Notes under the pieces: generated by a model
What the model saw: the letters and a program-made list of their open reading frames with translations, nothing else
Told to the model about the DNA's origin: nothing
Databases searched by the model: none
Assembly: GCA_964236105.1 (NCBI GenBank)
Contig: CAXSBC010000003.1
Coordinates: 310,001-374,000 of the forward strand
Reading direction: 5' to 3'
DNA from: Lichenicola sp964236105
GTDB lineage: Bacteria; Pseudomonadota; Alphaproteobacteria; Acetobacterales; Acetobacteraceae
DNA length: 64,000 nt
In this document: positions 8,496-17,585 of the stretch, one piece after another
Layout: each line of letters opens with the position of its first letter
How positions within the stretch are numbered: the first letter of the stretch is position 1
Position numbers and translations under genes: made by a program

Positions 8496-11400
8496 TCAGC
8501 GGAAGTCCCGCGTCGGCACCTTGATCGGCGGCGTGACGCGATCGCGGCCATGCGCGTCGTCGGACGAGGCGGCGCCGCGCTCCAGGCCGCGCAGCATCGG
8601 CGTCAGATCCTCCAGCCGGTCGGCCACCAGATGCACGACCTCGCCCGTCCGCTGCACCCGCCCGTGGCAGGCGATCAGGCCGGCCGACAGGATCAGGCTG
8701 CGCTGGCGCGTGAACAGCGACGGCCAGATCACGAGGTTGCCGATGCCCGCCTCGTCCTCGATGGTCATGAACATCACGCCCTTGGCCGAGCCGGGCTTCT
8801 GGCGCACCAGCACGATGCCGGCGACGCCGAGGCGCCGTCCGTCGCGCGCGGTGGCCAGCACGCCGCAGGACAGCAGCGCGCGGGCCTGCAGGGCAGGGCG
8901 CAGCAGCGACAGCGGGTGGCGCTTCAGGCTCAGGCCGGTGGTGCGGTAGTCGGCCACCACCTCGCCGCCGTTCCCGAGCGGCGACAGCAGCGTCGCCGGC
9001 TCGTTCGCGGTCGCTCCCGGCAGGCGGGCGAACAGCGGCAGCGTCGCCTCGTCCAGCCCGCGCACGATCCAAAGCGCCTCGCGACGCGGCAGGCCCAGCG
9101 CGTGGAAGCCGTCCGCCTGCGCGATCTTCTCCAGGGCCGCGGGCGGCAGGCCGGTGCGCTGGCGCAGATCCTCGATGGAGCGCCAGGGCCCCCCGGTCCG
9201 GGGGGCGATCAGCCGATCGGCCTCGGCCTGCGACAGGCCGCGCACCATGCGCAGGCCGAGCCGCACGGCGAGATGCGGACCGTCCGCCGGCTCCAGCGTG
9301 CAGTCCCAGGCGCTGGCGGCGACACAGACCGGCCGAACCGGCACGCCGTGCTCGCGCGCATCGCGCACGATCTGTGCCGGCGCATAGAAGCCCATCGGCT
9401 GCGCGTTCAGCAGGGCGGCGCAGAACACGTCCGGGTGGTGGCATTTCATCCAGGCGCTGGCATAGGCGATCTTGGCGAAGCCGGCGGCGTGGCTCTCGGG
9501 AAAGCCGTAGGAGCCGAAGCCCTCGATCTGGTTGAAGGTGCGCTCGGCGAAGGCGCGCTCGAAGCCATGCGCGATCATGCCGTCGATCAGCTTGTCCTTG
9601 AACCGGCCGACGCCGCCGGTGACCTTGAAGGTCGCCATCGAGCGGCGCAGCTGGTCGGCCTCGCCCGGCGTGAAGCCGCCGCAATGGATCGCCACCTGCA
9701 TCGCCTGTTCCTGGAACAGCGGCACGCCCAGCGTCTTCTCCAGCACGCGACGCAGGCTGTCCTGGGGATATTCCGGCTTCTCCATCCCGTCGCGCCGGCG
9801 CAGATAGGGGTGCACCATGTCGCCCTGGATCGGTCCCGGCCGGACGATCGCCACCTGAATCACCAGGTCGTAGAGGCAGCGCGGCTTCAGCCTGGGCAGC
9901 ATCGCCATCTGCGCCCGGCTCTCGATCTGGAAGGTGCCGAGCGTGTCGGCGCGGCAGATCATGTCGAAGGTGGCCGCGTCCTCGCGCGGGATCCTCGACA
10001 GATCGAGCCTGCGGCCGCGATGCAGCGCCAGCAGGTCGAAGGCGCGTCGCATGCAGCCGAGCATGCCGAGCCCCAGCACGTCGACCTTCATGAACCGCAG
10101 CGTGTCGATGTCGTCCTTGTCCCATTCGATCACCTGCCGGTCGGCCATCGCGGCGGGCTCGATCGGCACCAGGCGGTCGAGGCGGTCGCGGGTCAGTACG
10201 AAGCCGCCCGGGTGCTGGCTGAGATGGCGCGGAAACCCGATCAGCTCCCTGGCCAGCATCAGCGTCAGGCGCAGCCGGCGATCGGAAACGTTCAGGTTGA
10301 CCGCGGCCGCCTGGCTCTCGTCGACGCCCTCCTCGCTCCAGCCCCAGACCTGACCCGCGAGCTGGGCGGTGACGTCCTCAGGCAGGCCCATCACCCGGCC
10401 GACCTCGCGCACGGCACCGCGCGAGCGGTAGCGGGCGACGGTGGCGCACAGGGCGGCGCGGTCGCGGCCGTAGCGCTCGAACACCCACTGGATCACCTCC
10501 TCGCGCCGCTCATGCTCGAAATCGACGTCGATGTCGGGCGGCTCGTGGCGATCGGCGGAGATGAAGCGCTCGAACAGCAGGTTGCTGTCCGCCGGATCGA
10601 TCGCGGTGATGCCGAGCACGAAGCAGACCGCCGAGTTGGCGGCCGAGCCGCGCCCCTGGCACAGGATCCCGGCGCCGCGGGCGAAGCGGACGATGGCGTT
10701 CACGGTCAGGAAGTAGGGGGCGTAGCGGAGCTGCCGGATCAGCCCGAGCTCGTGCGCGATCTGTGTGGAGACGTCGGCGGGCGTGCCCTGCGGATACACC
10801 ACCGGCAGGCGCCCGCGCACCAGCCGTTCCAGATCCTCCTGGTCCGACAGGCCGGGAGTCTCGCTTTCCTCCGGATACTGGTAGCTGAGCTCCGACAGGC
10901 TGAAGCGGCAGCGGCCGAGGATGGTGCGGGACGCCGCGAGCGCGTGCGGATGGTCGCGCCCGAACAGCCGCACCATTTCGTCCTCGCTCTTGAGATGGCG
11001 GTCGACCGAGCGGGTGCGGCGATAGCCGGCATCGTCGATGGTGCAGCCCTCGCGGATGCAGGTGATGACGTCGTGCAGGATGCGGCGATCGGGCGCGTGG
11101 TAGAGCACGTCGCCGGTCACCACCGTCGGCACGCCGGCCGTGCGGCACAGCGCCTCGGTGCGGGCCAGCCGCGCGCGATCGTTGGGCCGGCGCTCCAGCG
11201 TCAACGCGCACCAGCCGCGCTCGCCGAAGCAGGCGCGCAGCCGGTCGAGATCGGCGGGCAGGCTGTCGTCCAGCGCCTCCAGCGGCCGCTCCGGCAGCAG
11301 GATGGCCAGCAGCCCCTGGCTCAGGCTGGCGAGGTCCGACCACCACAGCTCGCAGGCGCCCTTGCCGGCACGCGACTTGCCGAGGCTGAGCAGCTGGCAG

Positions 11401-11672
11401 AGCCTGGCATAGGCCTCGCGATCGGTCGGGTAGAGCAGCAGCGACGGCGCGTCGCGCAGGTCGAGCCGGCACCCGACCACCAGCCGGAACCCGAGCTCGG
11501 TGACGCGGTGGTGCGCCCGGGCGATCCCCGCCAGGCTGTTGCGGTCGGTGATCGCGAGCGTGTCCATGCCAAGCTCGCGCGCCTGCAGCAGCAGCTCCTC
11601 GACATGGCTGGCGCCGCGCAGGAAGGAGTAGTTGGTGGTGACCTGAAGCTCGACATACTGCATGCGGATCAT
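8496..11672 (-). CDS. dnaE2: error-prone DNA polymerase III alpha subunit DnaE2
   Basis: 1058 residues, the normal DnaE2 size (about 1050-1090, shorter than replicative DnaE). The N-terminal PHP domain starts with YVELQVTTNYSFLRGASH. The C-family palm carries the catalytic aspartates in PDIDVDFE (residues 379-386) and Asp531 in FMKVDVLGLG. The helix-hairpin-helix and OB-fold regions follow to the C-terminus. DnaE2 is the catalytic polymerase of the ImuABC mutasome, which copies past damaged bases and produces most damage-induced mutations in bacteria lacking Pol V. The gene follows imuA and imuB on the same strand, 86 bases after imuB, with no SOS box in that gap. The start could also be the second Met, three codons in (11663). 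Confidence 0.95.
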   Translation of the reverse strand: MIRMQYVELQVTTNYSFLRGASHVEELLLQARELGMDTLAITDRNSLAGIARAHHRVTELGFRLVVGCRLDLRDAPSLLLYPTDREAYARLCQLLSLGKSRAGKGACELWWSDLASLSQGLLAILLPERPLEALDDSLPADLDRLRACFGERGWCALTLERRPNDRARLARTEALCRTAGVPTVVTGDVLYHAPDRRILHDVITCIREGCTIDDAGYRRTRSVDRHLKSEDEMVRLFGRDHPHALAASRTILGRCRFSLSELSYQYPEESETPGLSDQEDLERLVRGRLPVVYPQGTPADVSTQIAHELGLIRQLRYAPYFLTVNAIVRFARGAGILCQGRGSAANSAVCFVLGITAIDPADSNLLFERFISADRHEPPDIDVDFEHERREEVIQWVFERYGRDRAALCATVARYRSRGAVREVGRVMGLPEDVTAQLAGQVWGWSEEGVDESQAAAVNLNVSDRRLRLTLMLARELIGFPRHLSQHPGGFVLTRDRLDRLVPIEPAAMADRQVIEWDKDDIDTLRFMKVDVLGLGMLGCMRRAFDLLALHRGRRLDLSRIPREDAATFDMICRADTLGTFQIESRAQMAMLPRLKPRCLYDLVIQVAIVRPGPIQGDMVHPYLRRRDGMEKPEYPQDSLRRVLEKTLGVPLFQEQAMQVAIHCGGFTPGEADQLRRSMATFKVTGGVGRFKDKLIDGMIAHGFERAFAERTFNQIEGFGSYGFPESHAAGFAKIAYASAWMKCHHPDVFCAALLNAQPMGFYAPAQIVRDAREHGVPVRPVCVAASAWDCTLEPADGPHLAVRLGLRMVRGLSQAEADRLIAPRTGGPWRSIEDLRQRTGLPPAALEKIAQADGFHALGLPRREALWIVRGLDEATLPLFARLPGATANEPATLLSPLGNGGEVVADYRTTGLSLKRHPLSLLRPALQARALLSCGVLATARDGRRLGVAGIVLVRQKPGSAKGVMFMTIEDEAGIGNLVIWPSLFTRQRSLILSAGLIACHGRVQRTGEVVHLVADRLEDLTPMLRGLERGAASSDDAHGRDRVTPPIKVPTRDFR

Positions 11673-11758
11673 CCCAGCGCCATTCGATCCAGTGGCTGCG
11701 GTATGACATGAACAGGTCTTGAGAAGACATTGATCATGCTGGTCTTTTACGACAGGCT

Positions 11759-13366
11759 TCAGAACAGCCCGTGCAGGAACCAGGCAAGATCGCCGGTTTC
11801 CCGGCGGGTGCCGTCGCCACGGCGGAACAGCCAGAAACGCCGACCATCCTCGTCCTCGACCTGGAAGTAGTCGCGCACCGCGAACATCTCGCCGCTGCGC
11901 TGCCACCACTCGCCGGCGATCCGTTCCGGCCCGTCCGCACGGCGCACGTGATGGCGTCGCCGGCGCCAGGTGAAGGAGACCGGCGCGTGATCGGGCAGCC
12001 CGGCCAGGGCGAGCACCGGCTGCGGCGGATCGACCAGCCGGACCGGTCGCGGCAGGCTTGCCGGCCACCGATCCGCCGGCCCGGGCGCCTGGCCCGGCTT
12101 CGGCCTCGTCTCGTCCAGCGGCGGCTGTCGCCTGACGCTGCGTTCCGGAACGTCGCTCTGCACCGGAGCCGGACGCCACAGCCGTCCGATGCCAAGCCGG
12201 TTCTGCAGCGTGTCGATCAGGGGAGCCAGATCGGCCAGCCCGTCCCGGCTCGCGCCCGGGCTGCCGCATTGGTGCAGCACCGACTGTTCCGCCGCCGTCG
12301 GCTCGGCCAGGCGCGCCACCAGCCAGATCGCCTCGATGCCGTCGCCCGGATCGACCCGGTCCAGCCGCTCGTCGAGCAGACGGCCGACATGGCGGGCATC
12401 GTGCGAGGCACGGGCCAGCGCCACCGCCTGCACGCAGGACGAGCCGTCCAGGCGGATGAAGACCAGCTCGAGCCGGCGGGCCCCCAGGCACTGCGCCTCC
12501 AGCCTCCGGCACAAGGCGGCACCCAGCACCGCGTTGGCGGCGGCAAGCGACTCCGCCGTCAGCAGCGGCTCGGTGAAGGCGAGCCGTTCCTGCAGCGTCA
12601 CCGGCGGCAGCTCGGGACGGACCGGCTCGAACACGCGGCCGAGCGCCTGGTCCAGGCGCAGCGCCACGCCCGGCCCGAGCCGTCGGGTCAGCGGGCCGCG
12701 CGGAACCGCGTCGAGCTCGGCGATGCTGCGCAGCCCGAACCGGTGCAGCAGGGTGACCTGCCCGGCATCGAGCCGCAGCGCCTCGACGGGAAGCGGCGCC
12801 AGGGCCGCCCGCGTGTCGGCCGACGCCACCCGGTCGAGCCGGCGGGCCCCGTGCCGGGCGAGGGCGTGCGCAGCGCCCGGCGTCGCGGCGACGGCGATGC
12901 GGGCGGACAGGCCGGTCCGCTTCAGGCGCGCCGCCAGATCCGACAGCAGGGCGATCTCGCCGCCGAACAGATGCGCGCAGCCGGACAGGTCGAGCCAGAC
13001 CTCGTCCGGCGGCTCGGCACGGGTGAGCGGCGTGTAGCGCAGGCACCAGGCCGCGAGGGCCGCCAGCTCCTGCGCATCCTGTCGGGGGCTGGCGGGGATG
13101 ACGGCCAGATCCGGCACCATCGCCTGGGCGTGGGCGAGCTTCATTCCGGCCTGCAGCCCGAGCCGCCGCGCCCTGACGCAGGCGGCCGAGACGATCATAC
13201 GCGGGCCGTCCTGGATGGAGGTGACCAGCGGACGCGCGTCCGGCGCCGCCGGATCAGCCGTGCCGGCCCCCGGGCCGGGCCTGCGCCTGAGCCGGTCCGT
13301 CTGCCAGCAGGGCAGCCAGAGACAGGCGATCCTCCGCGACGGCGTCGGCGAGATGACCTTGGGCAT
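11759..13366 (-). CDS. imuB: ImuB, Y-family polymerase-like mutasome subunit
   Basis: 535 residues. The N-terminus has the ImuB hallmark RIACLWLPCWQTDRLRR (LWLP at residues 16-19), followed by a UmuC/DinB-like fold with SAACVRARRLGLQAGM and WLDLSGCAHLFGGE. The C-terminus is the ImuB block FAVRDYFQVEDEDGRRFWLF...WFLHGLF. ImuB relatives lack the acidic triad of active Y-family polymerases and act as a scaffold between the beta clamp, ImuA and DnaE2. The start at 13366 is needed to include LWLP, so the gene overlaps the 3' end of imuA by 113 bases in another frame. Expression should follow the LexA-controlled imuA promoter. Confidence 0.92.
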   Translation of the reverse strand: MPKVISPTPSRRIACLWLPCWQTDRLRRRPGPGAGTADPAAPDARPLVTSIQDGPRMIVSAACVRARRLGLQAGMKLAHAQAMVPDLAVIPASPRQDAQELAALAAWCLRYTPLTRAEPPDEVWLDLSGCAHLFGGEIALLSDLAARLKRTGLSARIAVAATPGAAHALARHGARRLDRVASADTRAALAPLPVEALRLDAGQVTLLHRFGLRSIAELDAVPRGPLTRRLGPGVALRLDQALGRVFEPVRPELPPVTLQERLAFTEPLLTAESLAAANAVLGAALCRRLEAQCLGARRLELVFIRLDGSSCVQAVALARASHDARHVGRLLDERLDRVDPGDGIEAIWLVARLAEPTAAEQSVLHQCGSPGASRDGLADLAPLIDTLQNRLGIGRLWRPAPVQSDVPERSVRRQPPLDETRPKPGQAPGPADRWPASLPRPVRLVDPPQPVLALAGLPDHAPVSFTWRRRRHHVRRADGPERIAGEWWQRSGEMFAVRDYFQVEDEDGRRFWLFRRGDGTRRETGDLAWFLHGLF

Positions 13367-14078
13367 CGGAAGCCTGCACCATCCAGTGGAAAGGGAATGC
13401 CGCCTCGCGGCAGCGCAGCAGCTCGAGCCGCCAAAGGGCGCGTCCGGGCGGCAGGTCGAAGGATCGCGCCGGTGTCGGCTGCGGGAGTGCCGCCACCCGC
13501 CACCGGCTGACCGCGGCACTCGCTTCCAGCAGGACCGGGTCGTCGAAGCGCCGGCTGCGTCGGATCGCAAACGCGGTGACGCCGGAGGAGGCCGCCGCGA
13601 GCTGCAGGCGGCGCGACGCCGTCAGGCCAAGCCTGCCCTCCACTTCGCCGACCACCGCGACCAGGCCGGGATGACGCAGCGCCTCCTCCATCACGGCCAG
13701 CACGGCGTCGCCGCATTCGGCGAGAATGAGACGGTGCGGATGCAGGCCGACCGCCGCGAGGCCCGGCGCGAACAGGTCGCGGCCCTGCATCGCCCACAGC
13801 ACCTGCCGGGTCGGATCGAGGCCAGCCAGCAGCCCGCCGATCAGCAGGCTGGCGACGGTGCCGTGCTCGGTATCCGGACCTTGCCCCAGCACCTCGTGCA
13901 GGGCGCCGGCGGGCAGGCCGCCGCAGGGCAGCCTGCTGTCGATCGCCTGCAGGCCGAAACGGATGCCGGCCTTGTGCGCGACAGGCGATGCCAGGCCGCC
14001 CAGCCGGCCGATCCGGGCCCGCAGCGCCTCGATCGTCTTCGTTTGGCTGTGCGGACTGCTCTCCACGATTCGCTCCAT
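13254..14078 (-). CDS. imuA: ImuA, RecA/SulA-like mutasome protein
   Basis: 274 residues with a RecA-like core: the pattern G(I/L)RFGLQAIDSRLPCGGLPAGALHEVLG is typical of ImuA. The Walker A loop is degenerate, as usual for the family (region after EHGTVASLLIGG). ImuA is needed with ImuB and DnaE2 for damage-induced mutagenesis and helps recruit the polymerase. The ATG at 14078 lies 16 bases downstream of a perfect alphaproteobacterial LexA site (14095-14109). No clear Shine-Dalgarno is visible before it, so the mRNA leader is probably very short. It is the first gene of the imuA-imuB-dnaE2 cassette. Confidence 0.9.
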   Translation of the reverse strand: MERIVESSPHSQTKTIEALRARIGRLGGLASPVAHKAGIRFGLQAIDSRLPCGGLPAGALHEVLGQGPDTEHGTVASLLIGGLLAGLDPTRQVLWAMQGRDLFAPGLAAVGLHPHRLILAECGDAVLAVMEEALRHPGLVAVVGEVEGRLGLTASRRLQLAAASSGVTAFAIRRSRRFDDPVLLEASAAVSRWRVAALPQPTPARSFDLPPGRALWRLELLRCREAAFPFHWMVQASDAQGHLADAVAEDRLSLAALLADGPAQAQARPGGRHG

Positions 14079-14094
14079 CGTATGTCGACGATGA

Positions 14095-14109
14095 GAACGT
14101 ATAGGGAAC
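14095..14109 (-). promoter_or_regulatory. LexA (SOS) operator before imuA
   Basis: Reading toward imuA the site is GTTCCCTATACGTTC, an exact match to the alphaproteobacterial LexA box GTTC-N7-GTTC. It ends 16 bases before the imuA start codon. The spacer contains TATACG, which could be the -10 element, so bound LexA would block RNA polymerase directly. In other alphaproteobacteria imuA is a LexA target, which agrees with this placement. Confidence 0.8.
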
Positions 14110-14276
14110 AAACTGTTTCTGAGGGAAGTCCGCAGATGCGGTGGCTGCGAACGACGAGAGCAGTGCCTGTTCAGAGGCTGATGCAGCAGCGTCCGCTAGG
14201 CCGCTGACTATACGATAGTGCTACCGATGCAACGGCCTTGCCGTCTGGCTTAATGTGTAGGCGTAAAGCCCTGATT

Positions 14277-15119
14277 TCACTGATCTATGCTGCCGTTCAA
14301 CCGATTTCTGAGCAGAAGCCCGTCGGCGCTTGCGGGATCGATCAGGCCGCGGCGCAGGAACAGGTCGATCAGCACCAGGTTCACGTTGAACTTGAACTGG
14401 TCGGTATCGCGCACGAGGCGCAGCGCTTCCTCCAGCGCGATCAGCGTGAACGCCACGACCTCGCCATCGGCGGGCACCGGCTGGAAGCTGTCCGGCAGCA
14501 CGAGGTCGAAGCAGTGCAGCCGGTCCCGGCGCAGGCCTTCCGGCCGGCTCATGGCATAGGCGATCATGCCGACCGGCACCGCCGCACGGGCGAGTTCCGG
14601 CGGCAGGCTGCACTCCTCGGCGCCCTCCTTTTCCAGCGTGCGCAGGGCGTCGTAGCCCGCCGGCACCCCGCCCGCGACCAGATGGTCCAGCTTGTCCGGA
14701 TCGAGCAGCTTATCCGGCGCCCGGCGTCCGATCCACAGATGCGTGCCGTCCGCGCGCTCGACGAGGCCGTTCAGGTGCACGCCGTCCGCCAGGATGCCGA
14801 AGCCCGGCAGCCCGCCGCGATCCAGCCTGGCCAGCACCGGCCCGTCCGGCTCGGCCCGCACGTCGAACGCCTCCGAGCGGAAGCGGAACAGCCCGGCCTG
14901 CGCCAGCTCCTGCCCGAGCGGCTCCAGCCGCAGCGGATCCTCCAGCACGAGCCGGTTGCCGTCATGGCGCACCCCGCGTCGCTCCAGCTCGAGCGCCAGT
15001 GCCGGCGCGATCCAGCCGACCTGGTGGTCGCCGAGCAGGAAGGGGAAGCGGCCGCCGGGCAGGCGGGCGTTGTTGCAGGCGTCGACGTGGCGCAGGAACG
15101 GGGCGATCGGACTGGTCAT
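14277..15119 (-). CDS. Nudix hydrolase, DUF4743/YJR142W-like
   Basis: 280 residues. The N-terminal half (FLLGDHQVGWIAPALALEL and LRLEPLGQELAQAGLFRFRSE) matches the DUF4743 module that precedes the Nudix fold in YJR142W/Tnr3-like proteins. The Nudix box follows as GGVPAGYDALRTLEKEGAEE, which keeps the KExxxEE-type metal-binding glutamates but lacks the first canonical Glu, as is common in this subfamily. Relatives hydrolyse damaged thiamine diphosphate, so a metabolite-repair role is likely but not proven. The ATG at 15119 gives the natural N-terminus and has only a weak ribosome site. It is divergent from the ABC exporter gene, 83 bases apart. Confidence 0.85.
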   Translation of the reverse strand: MTSPIAPFLRHVDACNNARLPGGRFPFLLGDHQVGWIAPALALELERRGVRHDGNRLVLEDPLRLEPLGQELAQAGLFRFRSEAFDVRAEPDGPVLARLDRGGLPGFGILADGVHLNGLVERADGTHLWIGRRAPDKLLDPDKLDHLVAGGVPAGYDALRTLEKEGAEECSLPPELARAAVPVGMIAYAMSRPEGLRRDRLHCFDLVLPDSFQPVPADGEVVAFTLIALEEALRLVRDTDQFKFNVNLVLIDLFLRRGLIDPASADGLLLRNRLNGSIDQ

Positions 15120-15202
15120 GCGGCACCGTCCGCCAGCAGGCCCCGGCTTGGCAATCGGTCGATGTGCTTTGCAATCGATATCCTGCATGCCACATCCGGC
15201 TG

Positions 15203-17080
15203 ATGAGAGATTTCGCCCCGTCCAAGCCGGCGCCGCCGTCCGATCCGGCATCGCGACAGACCGCACTGGAAACGGTGCGCGGCCTGCTGCCCTATCTCTG
15301 GCCGCGCGGCGACATCCGCACGCGTCTGCACGTCGTCGGCGCCATCGTGCTGCTGATCGCGGCCAAGGTGGCGACGATCTGCGTGCCGATCGTCTATGCC
15401 CGCGCGATCGACCGGCTGTCGCACCGCGATCCCACCCACATGCTGGTGGTGCCGATCGGGCTGATCGTCGGCTACGGGCTGCTGCGCATCGCCTCGGGCG
15501 CCTTCGGGGAGCTGCGCGACGCGGTGTTCTCGCCGGTCAAGCAGCGGGTGATCCGGGTGGCGGCGATGCAGACCTTCGGCCACCTGCACCGGCTGTCGCT
15601 GCGCTTCCATCTCGACCGCCAGACCGGCGGCGTGACCCGGGCGGTCGAGCGCGGCACCCAGGCGATCGAGCTGATCCTGCGCCTGGGGGTGTTCAACATC
15701 GTGCCGACGCTGATCGAGACGCTGATGGTCACGGGCGTGATCTGGGCGCTGTTCGACTGGCGTTTCGCGATGGCGACGCTGCTGACGGTGGTGGTGTATG
15801 TCGGCTTCACCATCGCCTTCACCGGCTGGCGCATCGGCATCCGCCGCCGCATGAACGAGGTCGAGAGCGAGGCCAGCACCAAGGCGCTGGACAGCCTGCT
15901 CAACTACGAGACGGTCAAGTATTTCGGCAACGAGGCCCACGAGGCCAGGCGCTACGACGACACCCAGAGCCGCTACGAGCGCGCCGCGGTGAAGACCCAG
16001 GTCTCGCTCAACCTGCTCAATATCGGCCAGGCCACGATCATCGCCGTGGCGCTCGCCGCCATCATGCTCATGGCGGCCCAGGGGGTGGCGGCGGGCCGCC
16101 TCACGGTCGGCAAGTTCGTGCTGGTGAACACCTATCTGATGCAGCTCTACACGCCGCTGAACTTCCTGGGCTTCGTGTATGCGTCGCTGCGTCAGGGCGT
16201 GGTGGATCTGGAGCAGATGTTCCGGCTGCTGGGCCAGAGCCAGGAGGTGCGTGACGCGGCCGACGCGCGGCCCTTGCCCGGCCGGCTCGAGGATGCGCCG
16301 CCGGCCGAGGTGCGGTTCGAGGCGGTGCATTTCGGCTACCAGCCGAACCGCGAGATCCTGCACGGGGTGAGCTTCGCGATCCGGCCGGGCGGCCGCACCG
16401 CGATCGTGGGACCCACCGGTGCCGGCAAGTCGACCATCAGCCGGCTGCTGTTCCGCTTCTACGACGTCGATACCGGCCGGGTGATGCTCGACGGCCGCGA
16501 CGTGCGCGACTACGCCCAGGACAGCCTGCGCGCCGCCATCGGCGTGGTGCCGCAGGACACGGTGCTGTTCAACGACACCATCCGCTACAACATCGCCTAT
16601 GGCCGCATCGGCGCCTCCCAGGCCGAGATCGAGCACGCGGCCCGGCTGGCGCAGGTGCACGACTTCGTTGCCGGCCTGCCGGACGGCTACGATACCCGCG
16701 TCGGCGAGCGCGGCCTGAAGCTGTCGGGGGGCGAGAAGCAGCGCGTGGCGATCGCGCGCACCATCCTCAAGAATCCGCGCATGCTGATCCTGGACGAGGC
16801 CACCAGCGCGCTCGACACCCACACCGAGCAGGAGATCCAGTCGGCGCTGCGCACGGTCGCCGCCGACCGCACCACGCTGGTGATCGCCCATCGCCTGTCG
16901 ACGGTGGTGGATGCCGACGAGATCCTCGTGCTGGTGGGCGGGCTGATCGCCGAGCGTGGCACGCACCGCGCGCTGCTGGGGCAGGGCGGCGTCTATGCGC
17001 GGATGTGGGCGGCGCAGTCGGAGGAGGATTCGGGTCTGCCGCTGCTGCCCGAGCGGGTGCAGGCCGAACTGGCCGATTGA
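15203..17080 (+). CDS. ABC exporter, ATM1/HMT1-like half-transporter
   Basis: 625 residues: an N-terminal six-helix exporter domain (about residues 35-330) fused to a nucleotide-binding domain. Walker A is GPTGAGKST at 403-411, the signature is LSGGEKQR and Walker B is MLILDEATSALD with the H-loop AHRLST. The membrane domain has NYETVKYFGNE, which is the signature of the Atm1 branch (mitochondrial ABCB7 and bacterial Atm1 exporters of glutathione or persulfide species and metal-glutathione complexes). It forms homodimers in the inner membrane. An Atm1-type role fits a genome segment that also carries the suf operon, but the two loci are 14 kb apart. The ATG at 15203 has a weak ribosome site. 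Confidence 0.92.
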   Translation: MRDFAPSKPAPPSDPASRQTALETVRGLLPYLWPRGDIRTRLHVVGAIVLLIAAKVATICVPIVYARAIDRLSHRDPTHMLVVPIGLIVGYGLLRIASGAFGELRDAVFSPVKQRVIRVAAMQTFGHLHRLSLRFHLDRQTGGVTRAVERGTQAIELILRLGVFNIVPTLIETLMVTGVIWALFDWRFAMATLLTVVVYVGFTIAFTGWRIGIRRRMNEVESEASTKALDSLLNYETVKYFGNEAHEARRYDDTQSRYERAAVKTQVSLNLLNIGQATIIAVALAAIMLMAAQGVAAGRLTVGKFVLVNTYLMQLYTPLNFLGFVYASLRQGVVDLEQMFRLLGQSQEVRDAADARPLPGRLEDAPPAEVRFEAVHFGYQPNREILHGVSFAIRPGGRTAIVGPTGAGKSTISRLLFRFYDVDTGRVMLDGRDVRDYAQDSLRAAIGVVPQDTVLFNDTIRYNIAYGRIGASQAEIEHAARLAQVHDFVAGLPDGYDTRVGERGLKLSGGEKQRVAIARTILKNPRMLILDEATSALDTHTEQEIQSALRTVAADRTTLVIAHRLSTVVDADEILVLVGGLIAERGTHRALLGQGGVYARMWAAQSEEDSGLPLLPERVQAELAD

Positions 17081-17142
17081 CCGCATGGGTCCTGGCGGCC
17101 CTGCCGGGGGCGGCCCATGTGTGCCGCATGAGGGAGAACGAG

Positions 17143-17424
17143 ATGAGCTTCGATCCGAAGGGCGAGCAGACGCTGGGTCAGGACGGGTCGGTTCCGTCGG
17201 AGCTGAGCCACGCGGGCGCCGTGGTCGACAAGTCGATCGAATACATGCTGGGCGAGAGCCTGCCGCCGCTGGCGATCGCGTCGGCGCTGCTGGGCGGCTC
17301 GCTCGGCCTGCTGGCGCGCACGATGGACCGCGGCGCGATGGTCAGGATGCTGGAGAACGCGATCGCCAGCGTGAAGGCGGGCGAGCTCGATCCCGCCCGC
17401 GACCGCGAGTTGGGACGCTCCTGA
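17143..17424 (+). CDS. small conserved-looking hypothetical protein
   Basis: 93 residues with no domain I recognise. The start is the ATG at 17143, six bases after AGGGAG at 17131-17136; the ATG at 17128 lies before that site and is unlikely. The product is soluble at the N-terminus, then has DKSIEYMLGESLPPLAIASALLGGSLGLLARTM, a helix of moderate hydrophobicity with glycine pairs that could sit at or in the membrane, followed by a charged tail. It starts 62 bases after the ABC exporter and may be co-transcribed with it. Codon bias matches the neighbours, so it looks like a real gene. Confidence 0.7.
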   Translation: MSFDPKGEQTLGQDGSVPSELSHAGAVVDKSIEYMLGESLPPLAIASALLGGSLGLLARTMDRGAMVRMLENAIASVKAGELDPARDRELGRS

Positions 17425-17457
17425 CGCGGCCGCGGGCGGCGGGTGCCAAGTGAGCGC

Positions 17458-17486
17458 TTGACGGATCATGCCGGCTTGGCGATAAG
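17458..17486 (+). promoter_or_regulatory. putative housekeeping promoter for rpmB
   Basis: TTGACG (17458-17463) and GATAAG (17481-17486) are separated by exactly 17 bases, matching the sigma-70 layout, with a strong -35 and a fair -10. It lies about 100 bases before the rpmB start and after the preceding gene's stop. The call rests on pattern match only. Confidence 0.4.
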
Positions 17487-17585
17487 CCGCGCCTCCATGA
17501 GACGTGACGCCGGACCGGGTGCGCCGGCGTCTTGCTGTTCGTCTCCGGCTCGGCCGGAGGCTCTGCGACCCTGAGGATCAAGACG

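Noticed and set aside
5933..8551. An 872-residue open frame antisense to the YnfM-like permease and the PRISE-like reductase
   Set aside because: No motifs, biased composition, and the opposite strand carries two clear genes with good ribosome sites.
8550..11711. A 1053-residue open frame antisense to dnaE2
   Set aside because: It overlaps a gene with intact catalytic motifs and is Gln/Arg/His-rich with no recognisable fold.
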